A stretch of 64,000 nucleotides of DNA from Salvia splendens (lineage: Eukaryota; Streptophyta; Magnoliopsida; Lamiales; Lamiaceae): positions 32,255,208 through 32,319,207 of the forward strand of contig NC_056035.1 in the NCBI RefSeq assembly GCF_004379255.2. The letters run 5' to 3'. Positions within the stretch are counted from its first letter, which is position 1. Each line of letters starts with the position of its first letter. Shown here one piece after another: positions 1 through 11,718 of the stretch. Position numbers and translations under genes: made by a program. The notes beneath the pieces were generated by a model. That model did not search any database, had not been told where the DNA came from, and saw only the letters and a list, made by a program, of their open reading frames with translations.

Positions 1-71
1 TCGCCGGCCCGCGAATGAGCGTCGTCATGCTGACGCAATAAATAATTTTTTTAAAAAAATTCGATTTTCTG

Positions 72-108
<37 letters not shown>

Positions 109-278
109 AAAATTTTAAATGGTAATTTTTAAATATATATATATATATATATAATTATTTTTTTCTTTTTTTATTCTATAAATACTTCTATTACCTCTTT
201 CATTTTACACACACATATCTCTCATTTTCTTCTCATCACTATCATATCTTCTCTCTTTCCTCTACAATTTATGCAAAA

Positions 279-1105
279 ATGTCCGGTGACAGAAACTCCA
301 GCGGCGAGGGCGGCTTCAACTTGAACACGTTTGTCGACTGGAGGGCATGTACAATATTTTGGATGCTTCCGGTTCGTCTCCGGGCACCCAAGGCTCGTCG
401 ACGCCGGCGTACCAAACACTATCTTTTCCAGTTGATGCATACTATCGTCCCTCCGCCCCGAGGTATGGGCAAACGCAGGGATTATCCCAAATTATGGAGA
501 ATATTTCGGACGAACACACTCCCGGAAACCTTCCGACCAGAGCTAGAAGAGGAGGAAACGAGGAGGACGAGGAGGCCGACATTCTGAGAGCGGCTTTGCG
601 AGTCTTCAAAGTCTACACCAAAAAAGATTTCAAACGTGCCGATGTTTGGCAGTCGGTCAAAGAGCTTGATAGGTGGGCTGGCGGTGTCCAGTCCAGCACC
701 GGCTCGAGCTCGAAATGCAAGAAGGACACGGCAGGTGGCCAATACTCGTCTAGTGAGGGCAGGGAAGGCAACGCCTCACAAGAGGTTGAGTTCCAGACAT
801 CCGATGCAAGGGGCTCCTCCGGTACACAACGTCGGCCGCAAGGGAATAAGGCGGCGAAGGCGGCTAGAGCTCGCGCACGGAGGGGCCGAGGCGAATCAAG
901 CCAGGCGGGCTCCCAAGGGCCTCCGTCCTCCCTAATGTCCATGTACTTCACCGCCACGATGGCTGACACTTCCAGCATGACGTCTGCCCAATATCAAGCC
1001 AATCTTGCCAGCATTGAGTATCTGGCAAGTCAACTTGGTATTCCGCCTCCATCTAGCTTGGGTGCACCGCCACCGCCGTTGGGGGATGATTCGCCGACGA
1101 AGTAG
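279..1105 (+). pseudogene. Harbinger ORF1-like / NAM-associated domain protein, copy 1 (internal deletion)
   Basis: The first ATG (279) opens a glycine/serine-rich leader, but the rest is in another frame that can start at 347. The second frame gives a proline-rich N-terminus, an acidic stretch (GGNEEDEEADI), then the conserved block with RAALRVFK and DVWQSVKELDRW, a serine/basic tail and a C-terminus ending DDSPTK. This C-terminal block resembles the no-apical-meristem-associated domain of plant Harbinger ORF1 proteins, which are often misnamed glutathione S-transferase T3-like. The trihelix/SANT domain expected between the acidic stretch and RAALRVFK is missing, so DNA binding is probably lost. 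Part of the SANT region survives in the copy at 31067-31978. Confidence 0.55.
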
Positions 1106-1115
1106 TTTTTATAAT

Positions 1116-2291
1116 TGATAAGGCTCATTTCATGCATCGGTTTAAGGGTGAAATACATGCTACTTGATCGGTTTATCACGCAAAACAAGTGTTAAATGTG
1201 CAGAAATACCACTTAACCAAGACAGCAAGGCCGAACTGATCAAGCAAGTACAAAAGACGATAAAAGGCCAAGAATCGAGGGAGTTGATCAAGGGGGAGCG
1301 ATCAAGCAGTTAGGTGGGGACCGCTGGCTTCTAGAAGAAGAACACGTGAGGAAATGAGCTGGATATAGCGCACCATTCTGTCATCAAGGACGACGTTGTA
1401 GAAGGGGACACGTGCTGGAATATGAGACGCAAGGACGGAGCTGAGTCACGAATCTGTTACCAAAAAGCGTCGTCATTCTAGAAGAACAGCACATAGCAAT
1501 CAATGAGTCGCTCACTCTCAGAATAAGCGAATATTCCCTGTCAAGATCGTTATCCAGCTGGCGGCCGAATCGAGCTTATAAATAGAGGGTGTGCCACCAC
1601 AAGAAGGCATCCGAGACTTTACTTTCCGTCTAGTTTAGCTTAGCTTAGTTATTTAGTTTAGTTCAGCTCTCTAGCTTAGTTTAGTTCAGTTCTCTAGCTT
1701 AGTTAGATAGCTTAGTTTAAAGGGCGACCGAAAGGGAGCGCTGCAGAATACTCATTTCTGTTAGCGTTATCTTAAGTTTCCCGCTGAGATTTTTCTCAGT
1801 TTTTACCGCTTTCTTAGATTCCAAAGTGTTAGCTTAGTTTAAATTTCACGTTGTACTCAGCTTTTAGTTTAATCAAAGTTATTTTCGCTTTTAATCCGCA
1901 CATTTACTTTTCTGTTATTACCTGCAAATCACTTGATCCAGTAGTTAAATTTCCATTGATCAAGCTAGCTAGTTTAATTCTGTCTAGATTAAAACCAGTA
2001 GTTAAAAACTCTCAAGTTAAAGCGTGGCAGCAGCCAACCCCCTGTTCACTACTCACACACTCGACACACCAACTTCTCTGTGGGATCGACCCCGAACTTG
2101 CCGCTTTACTGTTAAAGTTGTGCAAAATTGGGAGTTATAAATTACTTTGGCAAGGCGGAAAGGGCGAAAGCTAGATTGCATTGATTAAGTGGCAACGACA
2201 TTTGCTAACTGATCCAATCGGTTCGGTTATCATTCCATATAACTTGATCCGTATTCTATTCGTGTTTTCGACCTCTTTCCAAGTCCTTCCA
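1116..2291 (+). repeat. 5' LTR of gag-only retrotransposon
   Basis: 1176 bp, bounded by TG and CA. It has a promoter-like TATAAATAG at about 1577 and a TTAGTTTAGCTTAG-type short tandem repeat at about 1630-1710. The ATAAT target duplication precedes it. Confidence 0.9.
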
Positions 2292-2294
2292 AAA

Positions 2295-2312
2295 TGGTGC
2301 CGTTGCCGGGGA
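2295..2312 (+). other. Primer binding site candidate
   Basis: TGGTGCCGTTGCCGGGGA lies three bases after the 5' LTR. This resembles the TGGCGCCGTTGCCGGGG-type primer sites common in plant Ty3/Gypsy elements, with one difference. The tRNA identity was not verified. Confidence 0.6.
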
Positions 2313-2399
2313 AGCATGGTGTTATTTTATGTTTGTGTGTAGTACGTAGGAGTAAATAGTTTTATTTCTTTCTTTTCTCATTTGTTTTTCCTGTTGTTG

Positions 2400-4199
2400 A
2401 TGAGAAGGTACCACCATGGCGATTACTGGAATCATCTCTTTATATATAGAAGAACTAACATTCAGTGGAGAATCCAGGAAGTCGGCGTAGTGACCACTCG
2501 TTACAGAGCCGCACAAGCAGCAGCAGCCACCGAGCAGAACACAAACCCACCACCACCTGAACAAGCAGAAGTAAAAATGGCCCTTGTCCCTGACGACTCG
2601 GGAATCGGCTCTCTACACGCTCATGATGAGAAAGAGCCCACAGATGCCATCGCCGCTACTCCTGGGATGCGGAGCATCGCAATCAAATCAGGAGTACTGG
2701 CCGTTTTGTCCCACTTCTACGGCCTTTCGAAGGAGTGTCCGTATGCTTTTCTGGAGGAATACTGCCGATACTGTGATATTCAGCCCGTGCCAGCTGGATC
2801 CACATCCGAAGATTACAGGCTTATGGCTATTCCCTTCGTTTTGAAGGGGGACGCGGGTGTCTGGTCGTCTAGGCTGCCAGAAGGATCCATCAAGACTTGG
2901 GCCGAATTCCACATGATATTCCTCGATCGTCTCTTTCCAGCATCGAAAACAAGTGCCCTGAAAAGGGAAATTACAGAAGCCAGACAGGAGTATGACGAGC
3001 CCCTCGGCCAGTACTGGGATAGGTTCCAAGAGCTGCTTCAAGCATGCCCTAACCACAAGCTGGGAGAGAAGGAGATCTACTCGATCTTCTATGGCGGACT
3101 CACGGTGGACAGCAAGAACGACCTCAACCTCGCAGAACAAGGGGACTTCTCGAAAACCGCATTTAGTCAAGCTAAGAATATTTTGGAGAGGCTGATTGAG
3201 GCTAAGCGGTCGTACGAAACATCTCGAGGGCAGTACAGAAGAGGAGCAGTGTACGCAGCTGAGGCGCGCAACGATGAAAAGCTGGAGGCTCGATTTGAGC
3301 AGATGGAGAAGAAACTGCTGGAAGCAGTAGAAAAAACGAGACCGCCGCCACCGCCTGCACCGAAGGAGACACAGTATGTGCCGCAGCCGCCACCGCCAGA
3401 AGAGCATCATTACTATTAATGCGAGTTTCCCCCTGAGGTAGAGCAAGTAAACGTCGTAGGCCACTAGAACACAAATGGCAACTGGATCCAGGGGAAGCAG
3501 AGAGATGCTCCGTGGAGGGACCACCCCAACTTCAGATGGACTGATCAGAATCAAAGCCAACCACAACAGGTACAACCCTCTGACGAGCAATCCAACTGGC
3601 CAGCTCGAATCTTGGATAGACCAAACACTGGAGGGAATAGAATGCAAGGAGGACAGGCAGGTTGGTCAAGTGGACCTCAAGGGAACTGGTCAAGTGGAGG
3701 ACAACCTAACTGGTCAAGCCGGCAACAGGAAGGAGAATGGGGGTACCAACACCAAGCCCCTCAGTATAGCAACCAGGGTAGGCAACCAACTAATTAAATG
3801 GTGAGTTATGTCCCGCAGTACCACAGGGGAAACCAACAATCCCAAGGGAACCAACAGTTCTTCCAAGGAAACCAACAAAATCATTTCCCCCAGAATCAGC
3901 CAGAACAGTATGGATCGACTGGCTACTACCAGCAAGGCCATGGATGAGGTCGATTTAATCAGAGGTATACCAGGCAGCAAAATGAAGGTCCAGGAGATGC
4001 GATGATCCCGCATCAGCCCCAAGATGCAATGAGAGAAATACAAGTGACTCAGAAAGAACAGAGGGCTGCACTCAAGATGCTTACAAAACAGTTATCTCAG
4101 GTGGCCATGTCTTTGGCCGAACTGAGAGGGAATGAAGGGAAGCTTCCAGCCACAGTACAACCCCCATCTCAGCTCACGTTAATTTCCAAACAATTTTAG
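2400..4199 (+). pseudogene. Retrotransposon Gag protein, frameshifted
   Basis: The long frame from ATG 2400 to a stop at 3417-3419 carries the plant retrotransposon gag domain, with KGDAGVWSSRLPEGSI, FHMIFLDRLFPASK, the QYWDRFQELLQACPNH block and LAEQGDFSK. Downstream frames continue the same protein as a glutamine/glycine/tryptophan-rich region (3480-3800, for example GGQPNWSSRQQ) and a C-terminal helix (about 4002-4170, LTKQLSQVAMSLAELRGNEG). These are in different frames, so at least two shifts break the tail. Gag packages element RNA, and no enzyme domain follows. The family call is firm; the exact original reading frame is not. Confidence 0.8.
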
Positions 4200-5777
4200 T
4201 TTTAATTTGTTTATGGTATGTATAACTGTCATTCTATTTCGTATCACACTTAGACCTGTGTTGGGTCTAAGTGTGAGAAGCATGCATGCCATTTTTTCTT
4301 TGTTTAACTGTCTTATTTGTATGTTTTTTTTATTTGTTAGCATGCGTTGATCGCTGGCACTGTCTCACACTTAGCCCAGTGTCTGGTCTAAGTGTGAGAA
4401 GTTTCCCTTGTTTGTTGTGCCATTACCTGTGCCTAACCCTTTTTTTCCACTGCATCCAGTCCCTCGAGGACGAGTTCATATGCAGTGGGGAGGGGGGACA
4501 GGTTAGTTATAGTAGAATCATACATGCTAAATTTTTTCAAAAATAACAAATTCCAGATCGTAAGAAAATAGGCAATATGCATGAAATTGAATAAATGGAA
4601 GACTTGATTACCTTTTGGGAGAGTTAGAAAAAGGATTCAGTATGCTCGCATGTAAAAACTTGATTGCAAAAACTTGATCAATTTGAATGACGCAAGTATG
4701 ATGGAAACGCTCAATTTCTAAATCAACTGTGAAACCTCTCTATATGCGAGTTATAAGCCAAAAGTAGAACACTTTCTACTATTTTTACAAAAGAAAAAAA
4801 TTACGAGAGACTGACTTTTAATATTGAGATGAAAATTGCACAAGTAGTAATGACTAAAGGCATTAGTACTTAACCATTTGAGCCGTGTTCTTATTTCGTT
4901 CCACAAACCCGCCTCATTAGTCAAGGCACCCCCTAGTAGCCAATTTGTGCCCATACACTCTTTCTCTTTCTTTGAAGCCTTAAAACCAAATTCAAAGTTT
5001 CATATCACATGAGGAAAGATGGTCAAAGAAATGAAGTTTGTCAAGGGAAACAAAAGGGGGATAGCAATAAGGATGGTCGGAATAAAGGGTAGCCGGGTTG
5101 ATCAAGTTAGACAATCAGGTTGATCATATGAAAAGAATGAAAAGGTTTAAAAAAAAGCCGAAGGTTATAAGGCTAAAGGTCAAAATCTGACCAAGAGGAA
5201 GCACCAAGAAATAAATATCCCAATTCTAATCCAGCGAGTTTGGTCAAATCTTTGACCTTTCGACTCATGTGATTTTTCTTTAAAAATTTTTATATTTAAA
5301 CTTAGAACCCCTAGGACCCTAACCTAACACGTTACTACCCTTGAGCCTCGTTACAACCCAAACCAAAGACCTTAAGGAACTATCTTGTGTAGTCCGATTC
5401 AAAGTATTAAATTTGTGGCAACACCGAGTGAACAGTCCTAACATCTTTGGTGAGAAAGGAGTGACTGAGTGAATCCAACAGTGGTTTTTAAATTGAGCAA
5501 TCTTGACAAGCTGACACCTTGATCAAGCAAAGGCGAAAGAGAAGGAAAGGAACAAAAGCTACTGACAAATGGATTGACCTCGACCTCGGGTATGATTGTT
5601 GGAAAATTATTCGGTCTAATGCGTACATGTGAATACGTGTTTTTATCTTAAAGTTTTGTTTTTCTTTTCGTTTTCCTTTACTAGTGAAATAAGTAAACCA
5701 TGTCTGAAATATGTCTTATCTTTTTCTTTTATTTTTCTTTATACTTGAGGACAAGTATGTTTTAAGTGTGAGCAGTT
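4200..5777 (+). other. Non-coding interior of the retrotransposon
   Basis: No coding region is recognisable. The words CACACTTAG and GTCTAAGTGTGAGAAG recur at 4250-4400. The segment ends with GAGGACAAGTATGTTTTAAG and GTGTGAGCAGTT directly before the 3' LTR, the position of the polypurine tract, which is poorly conserved here. Confidence 0.6.
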
Positions 5778-6975
5778 TGATAAGGCTCATTTCATGCATC
5801 GGTTTAAGGGTGAAATACATGCTACTTGATTGGTTTATCGCGCAAAACAAGTGTTAAATGTGCAGAAATACTACTTAACCAAGGCAGCAAGGCCGAACTG
5901 ATCAAGCAAGTACAAAAGGCGATAAAAGGCCAAGAATCGGGGGAGTTGATCAAGGGGGAGCGATCAAGCAGTTAGGTGGGGACCGCTGGCTTCTAGAAGA
6001 AGAACACGTGAGGAAATGAGCTGGATATAGCTCACCATTCTGTTATCAAGGACGACGTTGTAGAAGGGGACACGTGCTGGAATATGAGACGCAAGGACGG
6101 AGCTGAGTCACAAATCTGTTACCAAAAAGCGTCGTCATTCTAGAAGAACAGCACGTAGCATCAATGAGTCGCTCACTCTCAGAATAAGCGAATATTCCCT
6201 GTCAAGATCGTTATCCAGCTGGCGGCCGAATCGAGCTTATAAATAGAGGGTGTGCCACCACAAGAAGGCATCCGAGACTTTACTTTCCGTCTAGTTTAGC
6301 TTAGCTTAGTTATTTAGTTTAGTTCAGCTCTCTAGGTTAGTTTAGTTCAGTTTTCTAGCTTAGTTTAGTTCAGTTCTCTAGCTTAGCTAGATAGCTTAGT
6401 TTAAAGGGCGACCGAAAGGGAGCGCTGCAGAATACTCATTTCTGTTAGTGTTATCTTAAGTTTCCCGCTGAGATTTTTCTCAGATTTTACCGTTTTCTTA
6501 GATTCCAAAGTGTTAGCTTAGTTTAAATTTCACATTGTACTCAGCTTTTAGTTTAATCAAAGTTATTTTCGCTTTTAATCCGCGCATTTACTTTTCTGTT
6601 ATTACCTGCAATTCACTTGATCCAGTAGTTAAATTTCCATTGATCAAGCTAGCTAGTTTAATTCTGTCTAGATTAAAACCAGTAGTTAAAAACTCCCAAG
6701 TTAAAGCGCGGCAGCAGCCAACCCCCTGTTCACTACTCACACACTCGACACACCAACTTCTATGTGGAATCGACCCCGAACTTGCCGCTTTACTGTTAAA
6801 GTTGTGCAAAATTGGGAGTTTTAAATTACTTTGGCAAGACGGAAAGGACGAAAGCTAGATTGCATTGATTAAGTGGCAACGACATTTGCTAACTGATCCA
6901 ATCGGTTCGGTTATCATTCCATATAACTTGATCCGCATTCTATTCATGTTTTCGACCTCTTTCCAAGTCCTTCCA
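5778..6975 (+). repeat. 3' LTR of gag-only retrotransposon
   Basis: 1198 bp, colinear with the 5' LTR. It contains an extra short repeat unit near 6340-6380 that accounts for most of the length difference. The ATAAT target duplication follows. Confidence 0.9.
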
Positions 6976-7310
6976 ATAATTTAAGTGTACAATTTTTAAT
7001 TTCTAGTATTTTAAATTATGTCTTTTTATTTTTTTAAAGATTTTAATATGTGTTTTTTATTTTTTTAGAATTTTAAATTGTAATTTTCTTTTATTTGATG
7101 AAGTGTGTTTTTATTAATTGAATTTGTTGAAAACAAAAATAAAAAATGAAATTGAATGAATAGTTAAGGGATGAGATGATTAAGAGATGGAGGTTTGCAG
7201 GTGTTGTCTCTTAGTTAAGAGATGGGGTAAAAAGTGTAGTAGGGCCCATGAATAGTGAAGGAATGAAACAGTATTGAGACAAGGATATGAATGGCTGAAA
7301 AATAATCCAA

Positions 7311-7770
7311 AACAAATTGAAAAATCAAAATTGTACTACCGTGATTATAAAAAAAATCCAAAAATCAACAACTCTACATATATATTAACAGTGAAAAATG
7401 GTACTCCTATGCTGCGCTTTCGGTACTTCATTTTGACTGTAAGGTTAAAGTTAAAACAGTAGCCAAATAGGTTTCTTTACGCCTATCAATCACGAGCTTC
7501 TAGCACTGGAATATGATAAAAACAAAATAAAAATAATAAAAATATTACCTTAAAAATAATAAAAATATTACATTCTAGGTCTAGACACTCGACTCGAGAG
7601 ATGTAATTAAATTAGCAATTAATTTAGAAATATATTACTCCAATCTCTCTCTCTCTCTCATAGTTCTAAATTCTAATAAAATATCTCTCTCATGCATAAA
7701 ATGTCAAACCAATACAATACACCTGGAAAATATACCTCGTCACAAAACGGTGGGCTTCATGTACAACAAC
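7311..7770. other. Intergenic, AT-rich
   Basis: No gene seen. There is a short CT microsatellite near 7645-7660. Confidence 0.5.
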
Positions 7771-7775
7771 AAAAA

Positions 7776-8100
7776 TGTTAGGATGAAGGCGTGTGTATGT
7801 GCGTGAGCTTGAATTGAGCTAACAAGACGAATCGGAAGAAGAAATATTATTGAATCGACAGGGAAATCAGCTAAAACGAAAGAGAATCAAAAACTGAAGC
7901 TAACTACCTCTAACTACTATTTAAAGCTAAGATCCAACGGCTAGTTAGATCGGACGGCTACGACTTAATCTCCTCATCCGCGATGAATCAGACGGCTCCT
8001 GAACGTCTAAGCTTGAGATCAGCTTCAGCGCATTCCTTCTTCATTTTAGCTTCCAAATCATGTATTGGATTATCAGTGTAGTTGAGTTATCACACTCACA
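7776..8100 (-). repeat. 3' LTR of Copia element
   Basis: 325 bp, left copy in window coordinates. It differs from the right copy at six sites by eye. Confidence 0.92.
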
Positions 8101-8126
8101 AATCTCCACCTTGATCACTCAACTCA

Positions 8127-10919
8127 CTAATCATCCATCTTGCACAAATTCACCAACTCCATGCATAACTCTAGCTTACTCTTGGGCAACGGCTTGGTTA
8201 GCATGTCAGCCGGATTCTCTGCAGTGTCCACCTTGAACACCTTCACTTCACCCTCCTCAATCTTCTCTCGGATGAAGTGTAAACGCACATCAATGTGCTT
8301 GCTCCTTTCATGGTACACTTGGTGCTTGGCTAAACTAATTGCACTTGTATTATCACAGCCAATCTCCACTGTCTTTAGCACCACCCCAAAGTCATTCAAT
8401 ATCCCTTTGAGCCAGAAACTCTCTTTAACTGCAGCAGCTAGAGCCATGAACTCGGCTTCAGTAGTTGATAACGCAACCACTGCTTGAAGACAACTCTTCC
8501 AACTCACAACCGAGCCATAAAGAGTAAAAATGTAGCCTGATTGACTCCTTCGAGTATCTACATTGCCTGCATAATCAGAATCTGTCCATCCTACCAAGGC
8601 ATTGCCTGAGCATTCCTTTGCACCATCAAACAAAATCCCAATGTTGTTGGCACCTTTCAAATACTTCATCAACCACTTCAATGTTGAATCACTTGGTTCA
8701 TCACTATACACTTCAGGCTGGGACTCATGCTCCACCTCAATTGCAGAAGTGGATTTCTCCTTTTGACCATCATCTGCAGCAAGCTCTACAGACTTCTTGA
8801 AGGGTAATTCCTGCTCCCAGAAAGTCACATCTCGGCTGATTATAATCTTGGCATTACCAGGCTCCACACACCATAGCCTGTAGCCTTTAACCCCAGGCTG
8901 ATAGCCCAGCATAACATACTTCAACGCTCGAGGCTCCAACTTTCCCTGCTTCACATGAGCAAAGGCTTTGCATCCAAAAGTCCTTAGCTCCGAATACCCT
9001 CCATAACTTCCATACCACCTAAAATCTGGTGTGTCACCATCAATAGAGGATGAGGGGCACTTATTCATAAGCTTCACAGCCGTAGATGCAGCCTCTGCCC
9101 AGAATCTTTTCCCCATCCCCGCAGCAAGAAGCATGGATCTCACCCTCTCCAAGATGGTCCTATTGCCCCTCTCTGCCACCCCATTTTGTTGGGGATTCAT
9201 TGGCACGGTCCTATGCCGTTTAATGCCTTTGAGTTTACAAAAATCATCAAACTCTTTGGACAAGTATTCAAGACCATTATCAGTCCTTAAATACCTCAAA
9301 CATACTCATTTTTCTGCCTCCACCTCAGCACACCAACTCTTGAACTTCATGAAGGCCTCAGACTTTTCTTTTAATATGAACAGCCATACTTTTCTGGAGT
9401 AGTCATCAATAATAGACATATAATATCTACCCCCACCTATGGATTTCTCTTGTGCCGGCCCCCACAAATCACTATGTGCATAATCTAGAGGTTTTGAAGA
9501 AGTGTGTTTACCTCTCGGGTATGGCAACTTCTTGGCTTTGCCTAGTACACATTCTTCACAAGGGACTGCAGCATCTTCATCATTACTGCAATGCAAGATT
9601 CCTTTCTGAATTAACTTCTTTACAGTCCCAGCAGATGGATGTCCGAGCCTAGTGTGCCACTGACTCAAGGTGCATGATGCAACATTGTGGAGCTCAGCAC
9701 TTCCCTTACTACAAATAACTGCAGTCAGATAATATAAGCTCCCCCTCCTTTCAGCCATCATCAATACCTTTCCACCTCTACATACCTCCATTCGGCCATC
9801 CACACAAGCAAAAGAACATCCTCTTCTCTCCAGAAATCCGAGTGAAATCAAGTTCCTCTTCACATCTGGAATATATCTCACCCCACTCAAGGTTATCACT
9901 GCTCCATTTTCACCTCTCAACTTGACTGATCCAACCCCTTTCATAGAGCAAACTTGGTTATTACCAAGAACAACCGATCCAATAGCAACATCAATATAAT
10001 CAAACCACTCAAGATTGGGGCAAATATGAAAACTACAGCTTGAATCCATGATCCAAGTCCCAGAAACCTCACCATCTAGAACATTTAGTACCTCATGGAC
10101 TTCTTCATCTTCCATTGCCTCGGCCGAATTGACAGTCTTCCCCTCAACTTCTTGCTTTCTTTTCCAAGCATGGCAGTCTCTCTTCAAGTGGCCGGGCTTC
10201 TTGCACCAATGGCAAGACCGAGTCTCCTTTTGAGCAGCCGGAAAACCCTTGAAATTTTCATAGGGTTTCTTGAAAGGTTTCTTGCCTCTGAACTTCTTGA
10301 TGTTGAGACTCTCAGCAGTCGGATCTGCAGTTTTCAACTCACTCTTCTGAAGTTCCTTTGCCCTCAAGGCCGTCTGAACTTCCAGAAGCGTGATCGTTCT
10401 ATCACGGCCATACAAGAATGCATCCCGAAACTGATCAAACGCTTGCGGCAAGGCATTGAGCAATAGAATGGCTTTGTCTTCATCTCCAATTGAGACATCA
10501 ATGTTCTCAAGATCATCCACTGCCTTGTTGAAATCTTCCAACTGCTCCAAGATTCTTTTACCTTCCAAGAATTTATAAGAATACAGATGCCTCTTCATGA
10601 ATAGCCGGTTTGCAAGGGATTTCGTTAAGTAGAGATCCTCGAGCTTCGATAGGACATCAGCGGCCGTCTTTTCTTTTGCGACCTCACGTAGCACTTTATC
10701 ACCGAGGCTAAGCACAATCGCACTATGTGCTTTAGCCTCAATCTCAGCCTTCTTGGCGGTCGCCTTTTCATCTAAGACTTCCTTTCCTTTCCCATCCCTT
10801 TCTTCGACCGTGAGTGCCGACGCCAGGCCTTGTTGAATCAACATCGCCCTCATCTTCATCCTCCAGAGGGCGAAGTCATTCTTGCCTGTAAATTTTTCTG
10901 CTTCGAATCTGGAAGCCAT
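8127..10919 (-). pseudogene. Copia Gag-Pol polyprotein, RT deleted, one nonsense codon
   Basis: One frame from ATG 10919 encodes Gag (DFALWRMKMRAMLIQQGL), a zinc knuckle CHWCKKPGHLKRDC, a protease region, GAG-pre-integrase (QWHTRLGHPS) and the integrase start (IDDYSRKVW). An in-frame TGA at 9306-9308 interrupts it. The same frame resumes with the rest of integrase (LRTDNGLEY, PQQNGVAERGNRT), so the D-D-E residues are all visible. After YSDEPSDS it jumps to TLKWLMKYLKG, so the whole RT is missing while RNase H (GWTDSDYAGN, STTEAEFMAL, SKHIDVRLHFI) remains in frame. The protease active site reads DSS instead of the usual DSG. It is therefore doubly defective and probably mobilised, if at all, in trans. 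Confidence 0.92.
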
Positions 10920-10997
10920 GCTTCTTCGCTGATCCGTTTCCTTGAAATCAATTCAACTCGATGACGATGAGAAATCTTCCCACAGACAGCGCCAATT

Positions 10998-11322
10998 TGT
11001 TAGGATGAAGGCGTGTGTATGTGCGTGAGCTTGAATTGAGCTAACAAGACGAATCGGAAGAAGAAATATTATTGAATCGAAAGGGAAATCAGCTAAAACG
11101 AAAGAGAATCGAAAACTGAAGCTAACTACCTCTAACTACTATTTAAAGCTAAGATCCAACGGCTAGTTAGATCGGACGGCTACGACTTAATCTCCTCATC
11201 TGCGATAAATCGGACGGCTCCTGAACGTCTAAGCTTGAGATCAGCTTCAGCGCATTCCTTCTTCATTTTAGCTTCCAAATCATGTATTGGATAATCAGTG
11301 TAGTTGAGTTATCACACTCACA
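10998..11322 (-). repeat. 5' LTR of Copia element
   Basis: 325 bp, right copy in window coordinates, adjacent to the primer binding site. Confidence 0.92.
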
Positions 11323-11505
11323 AAAAATAAATAAAAAAAAACAATTAAAATTGTGGTGTTAATTAGAAGTAATTGAATCTCGAATCGATATCTACCAAAA
11401 CATTTTTCCTAATTAATCCGCATAATTAATTAACATTTCTTGAAATTTGAAAACATATTTAATCAAAAGATTATTAACTTAAGTCTACTCGGCTATACGT
11501 ACGGA

Positions 11506-11676
11506 TCACAAGGCTGCTGCTGCTGCTGCGGCGGCGAGAAAGACGAGCACCGCCATGATTGCGACGGGGATGAGGAGGAGCATCAGCGCCACCATCCGCA
11601 GGCTGTACATCAACGACGGCGGTTTCCGCCTTGGATTCAGCTCGCCGTTCTTCAATTCTACTATAGTATAAACCAT
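11506..11676 (-). CDS. Candidate 56-aa single-pass membrane microprotein
   Basis: A GC-richer island in AT-rich DNA holds an ORF of 56 codons with ATG at 11676. It begins MVYTIVELKNGELNPRRKPP, which is polar and basic. This is followed by a hydrophobic helix (about residues 28-56) containing VALMLLLIPVAIMAVLVFLA and an alanine run. A TATAAATA box lies 43-50 bp upstream, consistent with a very short leader. The helix loosely resembles the second membrane helix of ARGOS/OSR organ-size proteins, but the proline motif and first helix of that family are absent. A competing 81-aa frame overlaps it and encodes a low-complexity Arg/Ser-rich sequence. It lies 180 bp from the Copia insertion. I do not assign a function. 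Confidence 0.35.
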   Translation of the reverse strand: MVYTIVELKNGELNPRRKPPSLMYSLRMVALMLLLIPVAIMAVLVFLAAAAAAAAL

Positions 11677-11718
11677 CCGTGCTACTCCCTTCTAGAAGTA
11701 CCATACATAACTGCTGCA

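Larger units (their letters stand above)
1116..6975 (+). mobile_element. Gag-only (TR-GAG type) Ty3/Gypsy-like LTR retrotransposon
   Basis: Two direct LTRs (1116-2291 and 5778-6975) start TGATAAGG and end CTTCCA. They are flanked by a perfect 5-bp duplication, ATAAT, at 1111-1115 and 6976-6980. The empty site can be read in the other Harbinger-like copy (reverse complement of 31045-31066), where the flanks are continuous. The 3.5-kb interior encodes only a Gag and has no protease, RT, RNase H or integrase. It would need an autonomous relative in trans. By eye the LTRs differ at about 30 positions plus a 22-bp indel, so the insertion is not very recent. Confidence 0.9.
1..7310 (+). mobile_element. 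PIF/Harbinger-like ORF1-only element, copy 1, split by an LTR retrotransposon
   Basis: Positions 1-1115 and 6981 to about 7310 together match, in order, the reverse complement of 30717-32172. This defines one repeated element whose copy here is interrupted between 1115 and 6981. The 5' part has an AT microsatellite, a TATAAATA box near 177 and the ORF1-like pseudogene. The 3' part is AT-rich and carries the subterminal words TTAAGAGATGG and GGGCCCATGAA. The 5' end lies outside the window. No transposase is present, so it would be non-autonomous. Assignment to PIF/Harbinger rests on ORF1 resemblance only, and the exact 3' end near 7310 is approximate. Confidence 0.55.
7776..11322 (-). mobile_element. 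Copia retrotransposon (Tnt1/Tork-like) lacking reverse transcriptase
   Basis: Two 325-bp direct LTRs (7776-8100, 10998-11322) flank a minus-strand gag-pol frame. The target duplication AAAAA is at 7771-7775 and 11323-11327. In element orientation the LTR starts TGTGAGTG and ends TCCTAACA. The primer site is AATTGGCGCTGTCTG, just inside 10998, and a purine-rich tract, AAGGTGGAGATT, lies at 8101-8115. I count six mismatches between the LTRs (about 2%), so insertion was fairly recent. At about 3.5 kb it is shorter than full Copia elements because the RT region is deleted. Confidence 0.93.

Noticed and set aside
1851..2174. 107-aa ORF, repeated at 6535-6858
   Set aside because: It lies wholly within the LTRs and has no domain. 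Its occurrence twice reflects LTR duplication.
2688..3647. 319-aa minus-strand ORF
   Set aside because: It lies antisense to the gag domain, which has clear family motifs. It is a shadow frame with leucine-rich antisense composition.
8140..10466. Several plus-strand ORFs over the Copia element
   Set aside because: Antisense shadows of gag-pol.
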